Assembly: GCF_000317575.1 (NCBI RefSeq) | Contig: NC_019748.1 | Location: 946,001 to 1,010,000 of the forward strand | Source: Stanieria cyanosphaera PCC 7437 | Lineage (GTDB): Bacteria; Cyanobacteriota; Cyanobacteriia; Cyanobacteriales; Xenococcaceae | Direction: 5' to 3' | Length of the DNA: 64,000 bases | Part shown: positions 8,624-18,620 of the stretch, piece by piece | How the letters are laid out: the number at the start of each line of letters is the position of its first letter | Position numbering within the stretch: the stretch's first letter is position 1 | The notes under the pieces: generated by a model | Told to the model about the DNA's origin: nothing | The model's input: the letters and a program-made list of their open reading frames with translations, nothing else | The model's database searches: none | Position numbers and translations under genes: made by a program

Positions 8624-10096
8624 ATGCGTGTTGCAATTGTAGGTGCAGGATTAGCTGGCATGGCAACAGCTATCGATTTAGTAGATGCTGGTTGGGATGT
8701 AGAAATCTTTGAATCTCGTCCTTTTGTAGGCGGAAAAGTTGGTAGCTGGGTAGATGCAGAGGGTAACCATATCGAAATGGGTTTACACGTTTTTTTTGGT
8801 TGCTACTATAATTTGTTTGAATTAATGCGTAAAGTGGGTGCGATTGATAATTTACGCTTAAAAGAACATACCCATACTTTTATTAATGAGGGAGGCAAAA
8901 AAGGAGAATTAGATTTCCGTTTTCCTATTGGTGCGCCTTTTCATGGATTAAAAGCATTTTTTACTTCTTCTCAATTATCAGCAGTAGATAAATTAGCTAA
9001 TTCTTTAGCATTGGGGACTAGTCCAATAGTTCGAGGATTGGTTGATTTTGAAGGTGCGATGAAAACTATTCGTAGTCTCGATTCGATTAGTTTTGCCGAT
9101 TGGTTTCGTCAGCACGGAGGCAATAATGGTAGCCTCAAAAAAATGTGGAATCCTATTGCTTATGCGTTAGGTTTTATTGATACAGAAAATATTTCCGCTC
9201 GTTGTATGTTGACGATTTTCCAATTTTTTGCTGCAAAAACAGAAGCGTCAGTATTGCGGATGTTAGAAGGTTCTCCTCATGAATATCTCCATCAACCCAT
9301 TATTGATTATTTAGAAGCCAGAGGAGCAAAAATTTATACTCGTCGCCGAGTTAGAGAAATTTTATTTGCTACAGAAGAAAATACTACCAGAGTTACAGGT
9401 TTAGTAGTTGCCCAGGGAGAAAACGAAGAAACTATTACAGCAGATGCTTATGTCTGTGCTTGTGATGTGCCTGGTATTCAAAAAGTTTTGCCTCAACAGT
9501 GGCGTAAATGGTCAGAATTTGACAATATCTATAAATTAGAAGCTGTTCCTGTCGCTACAGTACAACTACGCTTTGATGGTTGGGTAACCGAATTAAACGA
9601 TCCTCAAAAACGCCAACAACTCAAACAAGCAGCAGGAATTGATAATTTACTTTATACCGCCGATGCCGATTTTTCTTGCTTTTCTGATTTAGCTTTAGCT
9701 AGTCCTGGAAGTTATTATCGCCAAGGACAAGGATCGTTATTACAATTAGTACTAACTCCGGGCGATCCTTTTATTAAAGCAAAAAATGAAGACATTGCTA
9801 ATCATGTTCTGCAACAGGTTCATAAATTATTTCCTTCATCCAGGGAATTAAATATGACTTGGTATAGCGTCGTAAAATTAGCCCAATCTTTATATCGAGA
9901 AGCACCAGGAATGGATGTTTATCGTCCACCCCAACAAACTCCAGTTGCTAACTTTTTTCTAGCTGGTAGTTATACCCAACAAGACTATATTGATAGTATG
10001 GAAGGGGCTACTATTTCTGGTCGACAAGCAGCTAAAGTCGTTTTAGATAATATTAAGCAGTTAAAATCTACTCCTTCAGTATCAATAGTTAGTTAA
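8624..10096 (+). CDS. zds: 9,9'-di-cis-zeta-carotene desaturase
   Basis: A 490-residue FAD enzyme of the plant-type carotenoid desaturase family. It opens with the dinucleotide-binding motif [17 protein letters not shown], followed by [17 protein letters not shown] and the diagnostic [17 protein letters not shown]. The C-terminal FAD-contacting segment is [19 protein letters not shown]. Zds converts zeta-carotene to lycopene through neurosporene in the thylakoid or plasma membrane, with plastoquinone as likely electron acceptor. Length and motifs fit cyanobacterial and plant Zds (CrtQ) rather than CrtI. A strong terminator follows it. Confidence 0.95.
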   Translation: MRVAIVGAGLAGMATAIDLVDAGWDVEIFESRPFVGGKVGSWVDAEGNHIEMGLHVFFGCYYNLFELMRKVGAIDNLRLKEHTHTFINEGGKKGELDFRFPIGAPFHGLKAFFTSSQLSAVDKLANSLALGTSPIVRGLVDFEGAMKTIRSLDSISFADWFRQHGGNNGSLKKMWNPIAYALGFIDTENISARCMLTIFQFFAAKTEASVLRMLEGSPHEYLHQPIIDYLEARGAKIYTRRRVREILFATEENTTRVTGLVVAQGENEETITADAYVCACDVPGIQKVLPQQWRKWSEFDNIYKLEAVPVATVQLRFDGWVTELNDPQKRQQLKQAAGIDNLLYTADADFSCFSDLALASPGSYYRQGQGSLLQLVLTPGDPFIKAKNEDIANHVLQQVHKLFPSSRELNMTWYSVVKLAQSLYREAPGMDVYRPPQQTPVANFFLAGSYTQQDYIDSMEGATISGRQAAKVVLDNIKQLKSTPSVSIVS

Positions 10097-10108
10097 TTAA
10101 GAGAAAAA

Positions 10109-10141
10109 AAGCAGGGAAAAAAAAGAAAGCTAACCCTGCTT
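10109..10141 (+). terminator. Stem-loop after zds
   Basis: Perfect arms AAGCAGGG (10109-10116) and CCCTGCTT (10134-10141) lie just after the stop, with an A-run before the left arm. The T-run after the right arm is weak, so termination may work better for transcripts arriving from the right. Confidence 0.6.
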
Positions 10142-10491
10142 CCCTACCAAAGCTTTAAACAATTTTAGTTGAACTGATTCAAAGATATTTTGCTGGCTGC
10201 CAATAGTTTTTATCTGGCTGTTTTTCTACAAATAATACTAATAGTTTAAGTACTTGTATCTGTACTTAGAACCTTAGCATAGATTTTTTGAACTATGGTT
10301 TGCCCGTAGTAACTACACTACTTCCCCATCCAAATAATCAAATTTCGAGCGATCGCGTATTGAGAAGAATCTGATGGTTTAAAAATGCTTTTTCTAACTA
10401 TAACTTTTGTACAGACGTAGCACCGCTTAGTCTCTACGATGTTTACCTTTTTCAACTAGCTACAATAAAGATAAACTAGTCTTAATCACTT
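10142..10491. other. Gap between zds and the Mut7-C gene
   Basis: Non-coding sequence with a HIP1-like GCGATCGCG and one copy of the GTAGAGACGT-family palindrome (10409-10437). No gene is visible. Confidence 0.5.
10409..10437. repeat. GTAGAGACGT-family palindrome, variant with GCACCGC centre
   Basis: Begins GTACAGACGTAGCACC and ends GCTTAGTCTCTAC. The copy at 34506-34534 has the same centre and is near-identical. Related perfect palindromes occur at 44666, 48105 and 55695. Confidence 0.8.
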
Positions 10492-11268
10492 ATGGGAGTA
10501 GCAACTTTTTGTTTTCAAGGCGAATTAAATTATTTTTTGCCTTCCCATCAAAAAGAAGTTAACTTTGTTCATCAATTCAAAGAACGTCCTTCAATCAAAG
10601 ATGCGATTGAATCTTTAGGTGTTCCTCATCCAGAAGTTAATTATATTGTCGTTAATCAACAAACAGTTGATTTTTCCTATATTTTACAAGATGGCGATCG
10701 CGTTATCATCTATCCTGCTGGGATTGTGCCTGATGTTGTACCAATAATATCTCTACAACCACCGCTACCAACCAAACCAAAATTTATTTTAGATGTACAT
10801 TTGGGTAAACTAGCTTCTTCTTTAAGAATGCTTGGTTTTGATACTTTATATCGTAATGATTATGAAGATGCCGAAATAGCAGAAATTGGTGCCAAAGAAA
10901 CGAGAATTATTTTAACACGCGATCGCGGAGTATTAATGCGCAGTGTAGTAACCTACGGATATTATGTGCGTTCCACTAAACCCAGTCAACAAATTGTCGA
11001 GATTTTACAACAGTTTAATTTATTGAATTTAGTCAAACCGTTTCAAAGATGTATTCGTTGCAATGGCATCCTCAAAGCAGTTGATAAAAAATTAATACTC
11101 GATCAACTTCCCTTACAAACACGCCGAGAAATTGAGCAATTTCACCGTTGTAATAATTGCAGTCAAATTTATTGGCAAGGTTCTCATTTTTCTAGAATGG
11201 AACAATTTGTGCAACAGGTGTTATCTAATACTCAATCAAACAGTTATCAGCAGAGGAAATCTGGTTGA
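10492..11268 (+). CDS. Mut7-C RNase domain protein with ubiquitin-like N-terminus
   Basis: A 258-residue two-domain protein. Residues 1-85 resemble the ubiquitin-like (ThiS/MoaD-type beta-grasp) domain often fused to Mut7-C, with LQDGDRVIIYPAGI at its end. From about residue 97, FILDVHLGKLASSLRMLGFD is the PIN-fold start with an acidic active-site residue, followed by RIILTRDRGVLMR. The C-terminal part has two CxxC pairs (CIRCNG and CNNCSQ) forming a zinc ribbon. Mut7-C proteins are predicted RNases; the targets are unknown. It is monocistronic, 86 bp before pdhB. Confidence 0.85.
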   Translation: MGVATFCFQGELNYFLPSHQKEVNFVHQFKERPSIKDAIESLGVPHPEVNYIVVNQQTVDFSYILQDGDRVIIYPAGIVPDVVPIISLQPPLPTKPKFILDVHLGKLASSLRMLGFDTLYRNDYEDAEIAEIGAKETRIILTRDRGVLMRSVVTYGYYVRSTKPSQQIVEILQQFNLLNLVKPFQRCIRCNGILKAVDKKLILDQLPLQTRREIEQFHRCNNCSQIYWQGSHFSRMEQFVQQVLSNTQSNSYQQRKSG

Positions 11269-11354
11269 AAGAAAAAATTTAATCGTAAACAAATAAGCAA
11301 TTAGACCACATTGAGTAATGATAGGATTATCTTTTGCTGATATAGGGAAAATAG

Positions 11355-12338
11355 ATGGCAGAAACTTTATTATTTAATGCTCTACGAGAAGCTACCGACG
11401 AAGAAATGGCTAGAGATAATACCGTCTTCGTTTTAGGAGAAGATGTGGGTCATTATGGTGGTTCTTATAAAGTTACCAAAGACCTATATAAAAAATATGG
11501 TGAATTACGAGTCTTAGATACTCCCATTGCCGAAAACAGTTTTTGTGGCTTGGCTGTTGGTGCAGCCCTAACTGGCTTACGTCCCATTATTGAAGGGATG
11601 AATATGGGCTTTTTGTTGTTGGCGTTTAACCAAATTGCCAATAACGCAGGAATGTTACGTTATACTTCAGGTGGTAATTTCAAAATTCCTATGGTAATTC
11701 GTGGCCCTGGTGGTGTAGGAAGACAGTTGGGTGCAGAACACTCTCAACGCTTAGAAGCATATTTTCATGCAGTTCCTGGCTTAAAAATTGTTGCTTGTTC
11801 TACCCCATATAATGCCAAAGGATTATTAAAATCTGCCATTAGAGATGATAATCCAGTGTTATTTTTTGAACACGTTCTTCTCTACAACCTCAAAGAAGAT
11901 TTACCAGAAGAAGAATATCTCGTTCCTTTAGATAAAGCTGAAATAGTTAGAAAAGGTAAAGATGTTACCATCTTGACTTACTCGCGGATGCGTCACCATT
12001 GTACTCAAGCCTTAAAATCTTTAGAAAAACAAGGATACGACCCCGAAATTATTGACTTGATTTCCCTCAAACCTTTTGACATGGAAACTATTGGTGAATC
12101 AGTCAGAAAAACTCACCGCGTTATTATCGTGGAAGAATGTATGAAAACTGGCGGGATTGGAGCAGAATTAGTTGCTTTGATTAACGAACAGTTATTTGAT
12201 GAGTTAGATGCGCCAGTACTACGGTTATCTTCTCAAGATATCCCAACTCCTTATAATGGTGCTTTAGAAAGACTGACTATCGTTCAACCAGAACAAATTG
12301 TGGAAGCAGTTCAAAAAATGATGTCAGTCCGAATTTGA
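11355..12338 (+). CDS. pdhB: Pyruvate dehydrogenase E1 component, beta subunit
   Basis: A 327-residue transketolase-like protein starting [20 protein letters not shown]. The motif [20 protein letters not shown] and the thiamine-diphosphate contact region [19 protein letters not shown] are typical of E1-beta. The C-terminal domain ([31 protein letters not shown]) completes the fold. With the alpha subunit it decarboxylates pyruvate and passes acetyl to the E2 lipoyl domain, feeding acetyl-CoA to fatty acid synthesis. The alpha gene is not adjacent, as is common in cyanobacteria. A stem-loop follows closely. Confidence 0.95.
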   Translation: MAETLLFNALREATDEEMARDNTVFVLGEDVGHYGGSYKVTKDLYKKYGELRVLDTPIAENSFCGLAVGAALTGLRPIIEGMNMGFLLLAFNQIANNAGMLRYTSGGNFKIPMVIRGPGGVGRQLGAEHSQRLEAYFHAVPGLKIVACSTPYNAKGLLKSAIRDDNPVLFFEHVLLYNLKEDLPEEEYLVPLDKAEIVRKGKDVTILTYSRMRHHCTQALKSLEKQGYDPEIIDLISLKPFDMETIGESVRKTHRVIIVEECMKTGGIGAELVALINEQLFDELDAPVLRLSSQDIPTPYNGALERLTIVQPEQIVEAVQKMMSVRI

Positions 12339-12349
12339 TCTTTAGCTTC

Positions 12350-12366
12350 GGTGGGTTTAACCCACC
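12350..12366. terminator. Perfect stem-loop after pdhB
   Basis: GGTGGGTT and AACCCACC are separated by one T, twelve bases after the pdhB stop. The stem is strong but has no U-run. It could act as a 3' end or processing signal, or be a dispersed repeat. Confidence 0.5.
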
Positions 12367-12516
12367 CTAACTATTGCTAACCAGTTAAACTGATGTGCTT
12401 GTTAGAACTTCTCATTTATTTGATCTTAAACGGCACTCGCGGACGCAAGTGAGATAGATACCCTAATTTTATCTGCTATAACACTACGTATTTAGGTTAG
12501 GACACGCAAATCTTGT

Positions 12517-12542
12517 CAGGGCGATTGACCAATCGCCCCTAC
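12517..12542. repeat. GGGCGA...TCGCCCCTAC palindrome
   Basis: Arms GGGCGATTG and CAATCGCCC with short centre AC, ending CCTAC. A second family member lies at 29269-29294 with different central bases. Confidence 0.75.
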
Positions 12543-12726
12543 GATTTACAATAATGTCCTAATCTTTCTTTGTACTGCTATACTTCAATTCTTCTATTTT
12601 AAGATTGATTGAAATGCGATCGCAATTTTTAAGACCAACTTGAGATCGCAATAACATTGTTATCTAGAGCTATCCTCACGAATTAATTCAACACGTCAGG
12701 AAATTCTCCATAGGTTTCTTGTAGCT

Positions 12727-12999
12727 TTGTCCGTATCTTATCTGCTTGATGAACGACAAAAGTTTTGTTTTGAAAACGAGATGTTCAAGATTGAATTAGT
12801 ATTGGCTGATAGTTTATATGGTGAAGCTAGTTTATTTATTAGAACTTTAGACAAATATAAATTATCTTGGGTCTTGGCGATTAGAAGTAACCATGGGGTA
12901 CTTATGCCATCATCTCAAAGAGTTAGAGCTAACAAGTGGTCTAAATTTGAGCGCATATTTAGTAATCAAACATCAGAAATAAGATCTCTTTCTGGATAA
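12727..12999 (+). pseudogene. IS701-type transposase remnant
   Basis: About 90 codons with no proper start. They contain FKIELVLADSLYGEASLFI, YKLSWVLAIRSNHGVL and VRANKWSKFERIFSNQTSE. This is the catalytic-core part of IS701-family DDE transposases, where ADSLYG holds the second acidic residue. The N-terminal third and the C-terminal Glu region are missing, and no terminal inverted repeats are visible within the 760-bp gap. It is a dead fragment. Family assignment is by recognition of the conserved motif. Confidence 0.75.
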
Positions 13000-13109
13000 A
13001 TCGAATTATTTCTTACTCTTTAAATTCGGAGAGTGACAAAAGAGGGTTAAGTTAAGAACGCGATCGCTATTAAAAAAATCTCACTAATGCAACTCACTAA
13101 TATTGTTAA

Positions 13110-14510
13110 TTATTCAATTGCCTCTCCACCAACAACGACATTTTTAATTCTTAAACTAGGGCCTCCACAACCAACCGCTAAACCGCTTTGTCCGCCTTTA
13201 CCACAACCGCCAGATTCATCCCAATAAAAATCATCTGCGATCGCTTCAATATTAGCTAGAGTTTTAAATACATTTCCTGAAAGAGTTACATCTTTGACTG
13301 GTTCGGCTATTTCTCCGTTACGAATCATCCAAGCTTCTCCAGCACTAAAGGTAAACATTTCCCCATTAGTCATACCTCCCAACCAATTACTGGCATATAC
13401 TCCTTCTTTGATATTTTGGAATAAATCTTTTACTGGTGTTGTGCCTCGTTCGATCCAAGTATTGGTCATGCGGACAATGGGAGGATAATGGTAATTTAAA
13501 CAGCGTGCATTTCCTGTGGGTTGTTCTCCTAATTTTCCTGCTGTTTCACGAGAATGCAATCTTCCTACCAAAACACCATCTTTAATTAATTGAGTAGTAG
13601 TTGCAGGTGTTCCTTCGTCATCATAATAATAAGAACCTCGATGTCCTTCTGGTGCTGCACCGTCAAAGATTTGTAGTTGGGGACAACCAAAACGTTTACC
13701 CATACTCATTACTTCTAATAAATCTGGGTTTTCATAAGCCATATCTGCTTCAGAAAGATGCCCAAAAGCTTCGTGAACAAATAAACCTGTTAGGATTGGA
13801 TCAATCACTACTGTATAGGTATCACCTTTCACGGTTGGCAGGGTAAGGGCATTTACTGCACGTCTAGCTGCTGCTTCAACTTGTAGATCTAGATTAGTTA
13901 AATCCTGATATCCTCGACGTGAACCTGAAGTCTCTCTACCAGTTTGTACTATTTCCCCATTTCTCGCTGTAGCAGAAAAACGCATTTCCAAATCTGACCA
14001 AGATTGCTCAATTAAACTGCCGTCAGAAGTAGCTAGAATAATAGTTTGAGTGGTATCACTATAACGAACCGAAGTAGAAATAATACTTTGATCGTAACTA
14101 CGTAAAATTTGATTATAGCGATCGCAAAGAGCTTTTTTATCTGTTAAAGAAATTAAACGCGGATCGGTTTTGGTTAGAGGTAATTGACAAGTAGCTTGTA
14201 CAGCTTCTACTGCTGCGATGGTAGTTTCTCCATCTCCCACAATTCTAGCAGCAGCGATCGCTTCTTCGATGCGTTGAACTAAAGTAGATAAATCATTAAA
14301 GGCTGCGAAACCCCAACCTCCTTTGTAAAAAGCCCTGACTTGTCCACCCAAAGATGTTCCTTCACTAAGGGTTTCAATTTTTTCTCCTCGCAAGGAAATA
14401 TCAGTACCTTCTGCTTGTTCGAGGCGAATCGAAAGAAAGTCAACGCGGGAACGATAACGAGTGATTAAATCTGCAATCAGGTTTTTGCGATCGGTGAGTA
14501 AATTAGTCAT
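13110..14510 (-). CDS. tldD: TldD/PmbA-family metalloprotease (TldD-like)
   Basis: A 466-residue protein of the TldD/PmbA family. The metal-binding motif HEAFGH lies at residues 246-251 (GLFVHEAFGHLSEAD). Downstream are GCPQLQIFDGAAPEGHRGSY and a glycine-rich C-terminus (GGCGKGGQSGLAVGCGGP) typical of TldD. In enterobacteria TldD and TldE form a heterodimeric protease that processes unfolded peptides such as microcin B17 and degrades CcdA. Cyanobacteria usually encode both partners, and the TldE partner is not next to this gene. The gene stands alone, with the transposase remnant at its 3' side and a long AT-rich gap before it. Confidence 0.85.
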   Translation of the reverse strand: MTNLLTDRKNLIADLITRYRSRVDFLSIRLEQAEGTDISLRGEKIETLSEGTSLGGQVRAFYKGGWGFAAFNDLSTLVQRIEEAIAAARIVGDGETTIAAVEAVQATCQLPLTKTDPRLISLTDKKALCDRYNQILRSYDQSIISTSVRYSDTTQTIILATSDGSLIEQSWSDLEMRFSATARNGEIVQTGRETSGSRRGYQDLTNLDLQVEAAARRAVNALTLPTVKGDTYTVVIDPILTGLFVHEAFGHLSEADMAYENPDLLEVMSMGKRFGCPQLQIFDGAAPEGHRGSYYYDDEGTPATTTQLIKDGVLVGRLHSRETAGKLGEQPTGNARCLNYHYPPIVRMTNTWIERGTTPVKDLFQNIKEGVYASNWLGGMTNGEMFTFSAGEAWMIRNGEIAEPVKDVTLSGNVFKTLANIEAIADDFYWDESGGCGKGGQSGLAVGCGGPSLRIKNVVVGGEAIE

Positions 14511-15175
14511 GATTAGGAAGATATCTTGGTTTCTATTTTGATTAACTTGTTGTATTAAACTTTAAGGGTTTAGATTTTCAATTGATATCCTGAGTGTATT
14601 TTAGATTTATATTTAAACGATTTTACATTTAATTTACATCATTCAAGACTTAAAAATCATTACCATAACTAAGTTGAACTTTAATTAAAAATTTGCTCAA
14701 TATCTCAATAAACTTTTAATTTAAAAAACTTAATTGAATTATCATTTATTTACTTATTTTTAACTTTTACTATTGTTAATATTGATTATTATAATTATTT
14801 TTTTTAAACCTAATCGTTAAGTTTAGGTATAAAATTTTAAATAAAAATATTATAAAATAACCAAAAAGTTTCCTTAAAATACACTATATTGATTTTTGAA
14901 TTAATTGAGAATTTTTTACAAAAACTGGATTATGAAAAGCTAATTAGATTTGATTAAAATCAATTAAGTCAAATGAAAAGCTTATAAATTAAATAGACAA
15001 AATTGCTAGCAAATTAGATAGTGCAGGACAATGTTAACAAAAAAATTATAGAAATAGTCTTGTCCACACTTTATAAAAAGCAATTCATTCTTTAAAATCT
15101 GTCGTCAAGATTCTCGCAAGATCGTTTGCCTCAGAATCTAGAGATATTAATCAAATTTGTGCATCCCTTGTCATT
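14511..15175. other. Very AT-rich gap upstream of the iron porin
   Basis: About 660 bp of A/T-dominated sequence between the divergent tldD and porin genes. I see no ORF with coding character. It must hold both promoters. The Fur-box-like site at 15176 closes it. Confidence 0.5.
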
Positions 15176-15194
15176 TAGAATGATAATCATTACC
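15176..15194. promoter_or_regulatory. Fur box upstream of iron porin
   Basis: TAGAATGATAATCATTACC matches the 19-base Fur consensus at 16 of 19 positions, including the complete central ATGATAATCAT palindrome. It lies about 30 bases before the porin start, where bound Fur would block transcription or early elongation. Iron repression of the porin is inferred from this site and from the family's name. Confidence 0.8.
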
Positions 15195-15224
15195 TAAAAC
15201 TCAAATGGTGTGAGGACTGTGACC

Positions 15225-16781
15225 ATGAAACAAAAAATTATCCCCATTCTTGTAGGGATTAGTGGGTTGGGTTTTTCTAATCCTGTACAAGCCCAAACAG
15301 CAGATGTAATTCAAGAAGTAGAACAATATTCTAGCGAATCAATCAATCAAGTTACGAATGTCAATCAATTGCGGGATGTATCTCCTACAGATTGGGCTTA
15401 TGAAGCATTAAGAAGTTTAGTAGACCGTTACGGTTGTATTGTAGGTTATCCCAATCAAACTTATCGTGGCAATCAAGCTTTGTCTCGTTACGAATTTGCA
15501 GCAGGATTAAATGCTTGTTTAAATCAGATTGAAAGATTAATTGCTTCGTCTGAATCAGTTGCTAGAGAAGATTTAGATACTATTAACCGACTGACTCAAG
15601 AATTTGAAGCTGAACTTGCTACTTTAGGCGGAAGAGTCGATGATTTAGAAAGTAGGACTGCGTTTTTAGAAGATCATCAATTCTCCACCACCACCAAACT
15701 AGCAGGAGAAGTAATCTTTGGGTTAGGTAGCGTCTTGGCAGGAGAGGCAGATCAAGTAGCCGTCTTAGGCAATCGTACCCGCCTCGAACTAGAAACCAGC
15801 TTCACAGGAAAAGACTTACTCTTTACCCGTCTTTCCACAGGCAACTTTCCCTCCTTTGCCGAAGAAACTGGCACCTTCGCAGGAGACTTAGCCTTTGCCG
15901 AACCCGCCGATAATGATTTGGGTTTAGAAGTACTCTTTTATAACTTTCCTCTGGGAGACAAGACTAATATAATTTTAGGTCCAGCAGGAATCGCAGCCGA
16001 TGACATTGCCAATACCGTGAGTGTCCTCGATGGCGATGCTGCTTCTGGAGCAATTTCTGCTTTTGGCACTCGCAACCCGATTTATTTACCTCCAGGAGAT
16101 GCTGGGTTGGGAATTATTCATCGTTTAGCAGATACATTAGAACTAAGTGCTGGTTATTTAGCTTCTCCTGCTAATGAGGCAACTCAAGGAAATGGATTAT
16201 TGAATGGCCCTTTTTCAGCCCTGGGACAAATTACTTTTACTCCTAGTGAAAGTTTAACCATTGCTGCTACCTATGTGCATGGTTATAACCAAAGCGATAC
16301 CGAAACAGGTAGTAATCTAGCTAACATCCAATCTTTAACTGAAGATTTATTTGGGCAAGCTGTACCCACAGTGAGTAATTCCTATAGCTTACAATTTTCC
16401 TATAGTATAAGCACGCGCCTGATTGTCGGTGGTTGGGGTACGTTGAGTAAAGTTACCACTCTTGATTCTTTAGCAGGACAATTGAACCGAGGTACACAGG
16501 ATGTGTGGAATTGGGCAGCGACTTTAGCATTGCCTGATTTAGGTAAAGAAGGGAATTTAGCAGGAATCATTGTAGGGATGGAACCGTGGGTAACTGATTC
16601 AAGTATTGAAGGGATTGGAGATGATGCGGATACTTCCTTACACGTTGAAGCGTTTTATCAGTACATGCTGAGTGATAATATTGCGATTACTCCTGGGGTG
16701 GTGTGGGTTTCTGCCCCTGATAATAATCAGGAGAATGATGATCTAGTTATTGGTACTATTCGCACTACTTTTAGTTTTTAA
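15225..16781 (+). CDS. Iron uptake porin (SLH-OprB family)
   Basis: A 518-residue outer-membrane porin. A signal peptide (KIIPILVGISGLGFSNPVQA, then cleavage near QAQT) is followed by an SLH domain (about residues 48-105: DVSPTDWAYEALRSLVDRYG), a coiled-coil segment (about 115-145) and an OprB-type beta-barrel ending IGTIRTTFSF with terminal Phe. The SLH part anchors to peptidoglycan-linked polymer and the barrel passes small solutes. The family is called iron uptake porin, and the Fur box agrees. I choose the ATG at 15225, preceded by GAGGA, over the GTG at 15210. A paralogue lies at 45742. Confidence 0.9.
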   Translation: MKQKIIPILVGISGLGFSNPVQAQTADVIQEVEQYSSESINQVTNVNQLRDVSPTDWAYEALRSLVDRYGCIVGYPNQTYRGNQALSRYEFAAGLNACLNQIERLIASSESVAREDLDTINRLTQEFEAELATLGGRVDDLESRTAFLEDHQFSTTTKLAGEVIFGLGSVLAGEADQVAVLGNRTRLELETSFTGKDLLFTRLSTGNFPSFAEETGTFAGDLAFAEPADNDLGLEVLFYNFPLGDKTNIILGPAGIAADDIANTVSVLDGDAASGAISAFGTRNPIYLPPGDAGLGIIHRLADTLELSAGYLASPANEATQGNGLLNGPFSALGQITFTPSESLTIAATYVHGYNQSDTETGSNLANIQSLTEDLFGQAVPTVSNSYSLQFSYSISTRLIVGGWGTLSKVTTLDSLAGQLNRGTQDVWNWAATLALPDLGKEGNLAGIIVGMEPWVTDSSIEGIGDDADTSLHVEAFYQYMLSDNIAITPGVVWVSAPDNNQENDDLVIGTIRTTFSF

Positions 16782-16838
16782 TTGCTTTTTCTAAGCTTTT
16801 ACTCTCACTTTCCTAATTAAAATCCGCCAAATCATTTT

Positions 16839-16863
16839 GGAGGTGGGCAAATCGCCCACTTCC
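16839..16863. repeat. GTGGGC...GCCCAC stem-loop between convergent genes
   Basis: GGAGGTGGGC and GCCCACTTCC pair with one mismatch around AAATC. It sits between the convergent porin and ndhE, so it could end both transcripts. A related stem is at 48191-48216. Confidence 0.6.
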
Positions 16864-16867
16864 AGTT

Positions 16868-17173
16868 TTACCATTTCAGTAGATTGAACTGTTCCATATC
16901 AATAGTGTTGCGGTTGCGATAAATTGCTAAAATAATCGCCAATCCTACTGCTGCTTCTGCTGCTGCCACAGTAATGACAAACACTGTAAATACTTGACCT
17001 TTTATTCCAGTAGGGTCTAAAAAATTGGAAAAGCCCATTAAATTAAGATTAACCGCATTAAGCATTAATTCAATCGACATTAAAACCCGCACTGCATTAC
17101 GACTGGTAATTAAGCCATAAATACCAATACAAAAAAGAGCAGCAGCTAAAAGTAAACAATATTCCAGTTGCAC
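16868..17173 (-). CDS. ndhE: NAD(P)H-quinone oxidoreductase subunit 4L (NdhE)
   Basis: A 101-residue NuoK homologue with three membrane helices (starting [20 protein letters not shown]). Helix 2 contains the conserved Glu in [12 protein letters not shown], and helix 3 the stretch [17 protein letters not shown] with a second Glu. It is part of the proton-pumping membrane arm of NDH-1 in the thylakoid, which serves cyclic electron flow, respiration and CO2 uptake. It is the last gene of the ndhA-I-G-E operon. Confidence 0.97.
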   Translation of the reverse strand: MQLEYCLLLAAALFCIGIYGLITSRNAVRVLMSIELMLNAVNLNLMGFSNFLDPTGIKGQVFTVFVITVAAAEAAVGLAIILAIYRNRNTIDMEQFNLLKW

Positions 17174-17253
17174 TTGTTCCTCTCTTAAAATTTTTGATTC
17201 AAAATTATATTGTTGAGTTGTTATTTACTAGATTGAGTAAATTTCACTCATTT

Positions 17254-17868
17254 TTATTTTTCTGTTGTCGAACTACTACCAATCAAATCACGAGGACGTT
17301 CTGGTAAAGTCAAACTAGTAGTAATAGTTTCTTGCCTAGCTAAAATTTCGGGAATAAAATCGCGACGAGCTAAAATAATTGCTCCTACCATTGCCATTAA
17401 TAACAACACAGAAGCTAATTCAAATGGCAATAAAAAGTCACTAAAAAAATGCTCGCCAATTGCTACGATGGTATTTTCCACGATCGCAGGTGAAGTACTA
17501 TCAATTGCCCAAGGGGTAACCATTACCATAGTTCCCAGCAACAAAAATAATCCCAGACAAACTAATGCAGTTGCACCCTGACGAATCCAACGACGAGGAA
17601 TTGCCGAAAAATCTTCGCGTTTATTTACCAACATAATGGCAAACAAGATTAGAACGTTGATTGCTCCAACGTAAATTAGGATTTGGGCAGCAGCAACAAA
17701 ATCAGCATTGAGTAGAATGTAAATCCCAGAAATACTGATAAATACGCCTCCTAATAAAAATGCTGAATAAACGATATTAGATAACAGCACTACTCCTAAA
17801 GCTGTAGCCAGCATCATGGCAGCTAAAACGCCAAAAGAAACTATTTGAACACCTTCAGCTAAGGTCAC
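17254..17868 (-). CDS. ndhG: NAD(P)H-quinone oxidoreductase subunit 6 (NdhG)
   Basis: A 204-residue NuoJ homologue with five predicted membrane helices. Typical segments are SNIVYSAFLLGGVFISISGI and FVAAAQILIYVGAINVLILF, the latter including the pi-bulge region of helix 3. The loop after helix 4 is short, and the C-terminal tail (LPERPRDLIGSSSTTEK) faces the cytoplasm. It lies between ndhI and ndhE with gaps of 70 and 80 bp, the normal cyanobacterial order. Confidence 0.96.
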   Translation of the reverse strand: MTLAEGVQIVSFGVLAAMMLATALGVVLLSNIVYSAFLLGGVFISISGIYILLNADFVAAAQILIYVGAINVLILFAIMLVNKREDFSAIPRRWIRQGATALVCLGLFLLLGTMVMVTPWAIDSTSPAIVENTIVAIGEHFFSDFLLPFELASVLLLMAMVGAIILARRDFIPEILARQETITTSLTLPERPRDLIGSSSTTEK

Positions 17869-17938
17869 TTCATTCTCCTTTCATTAATTAAGCAATCGGG
17901 ATAGAACAAATTGATCAATTCTTCCCGATTTTGATATT

Positions 17939-18535
17939 TCAGTTACTATCTTCAGCTTTTGTTGCTGCTAGAATCTCTTCAGGGTCTTTGCCTGCTCTTT
18001 TAGAACCAGCAGGAAGATCGTGAGGATCGACTACGCCTTTGGGTAAATAACCAAATTCTCGTAAAGGTGTCACCATTGGATCTTGAGTAACTTTATACGG
18101 TAAGCGACCTAAAGCCACATTATCATAATTGAGTTCGTGACGGTCATAAGTTGCTAGTTCGTATTCTTCGGTCATGGATAAGCAATTGGTAGGACAATAT
18201 TCAACACAATTACCGCAGAAGATACAAACTCCGAAATCAATACTGTAGTGATTTAGTTTTTTCTTTTTAACTGCTTTGTCAAATTCCCAGTCAACTACAG
18301 GAAGATTGATCGGACAAACACGAACGCAAACTTCACAAGCAATACATTTGTCAAATTCAAAATGAATTCTACCGCGAAAGCGTTCTGAAGGAATTAACTT
18401 TTCGTAGGGATATTGAACTGTAATTGGTCTTCTTCTCATGTGGTCAAAAGTTACTGATAAACCCTGACCAATGTATTTAGCTGCTTGCCAACTTTCCTTG
18501 GCATAATCTTGAACTTGTTTGAGAACTTTAAACAT
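17939..18535 (-). CDS. ndhI: NAD(P)H-quinone oxidoreductase subunit I (NdhI)
   Basis: A 198-residue ferredoxin-like subunit of the NDH-1 peripheral arm. Two 4Fe-4S motifs are complete: Cys64, 67, 70 and 74 ([12 protein letters not shown]) and Cys104, 107, 110 and 114 ([12 protein letters not shown]). They carry electrons toward the quinone site. The N-terminal amphipathic part ([20 protein letters not shown]) contacts the membrane arm. The polar C-terminal tail is the usual cyanobacterial extension. Confidence 0.97.
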   Translation of the reverse strand: MFKVLKQVQDYAKESWQAAKYIGQGLSVTFDHMRRRPITVQYPYEKLIPSERFRGRIHFEFDKCIACEVCVRVCPINLPVVDWEFDKAVKKKKLNHYSIDFGVCIFCGNCVEYCPTNCLSMTEEYELATYDRHELNYDNVALGRLPYKVTQDPMVTPLREFGYLPKGVVDPHDLPAGSKRAGKDPEEILAATKAEDSN

Positions 18536-18620
18536 AATCTGTTGTCCTTTGTGATTGTGAGTTGCTCTACTCCTAAATTCAACAGATATCTCTATTGAGT
18601 TTTCGATCTTAACTAATTAA

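Noticed and set aside
12727-12999. Functional IS element
   Set aside because: Both ends of the transposase are missing and no terminal inverted repeats could be found.
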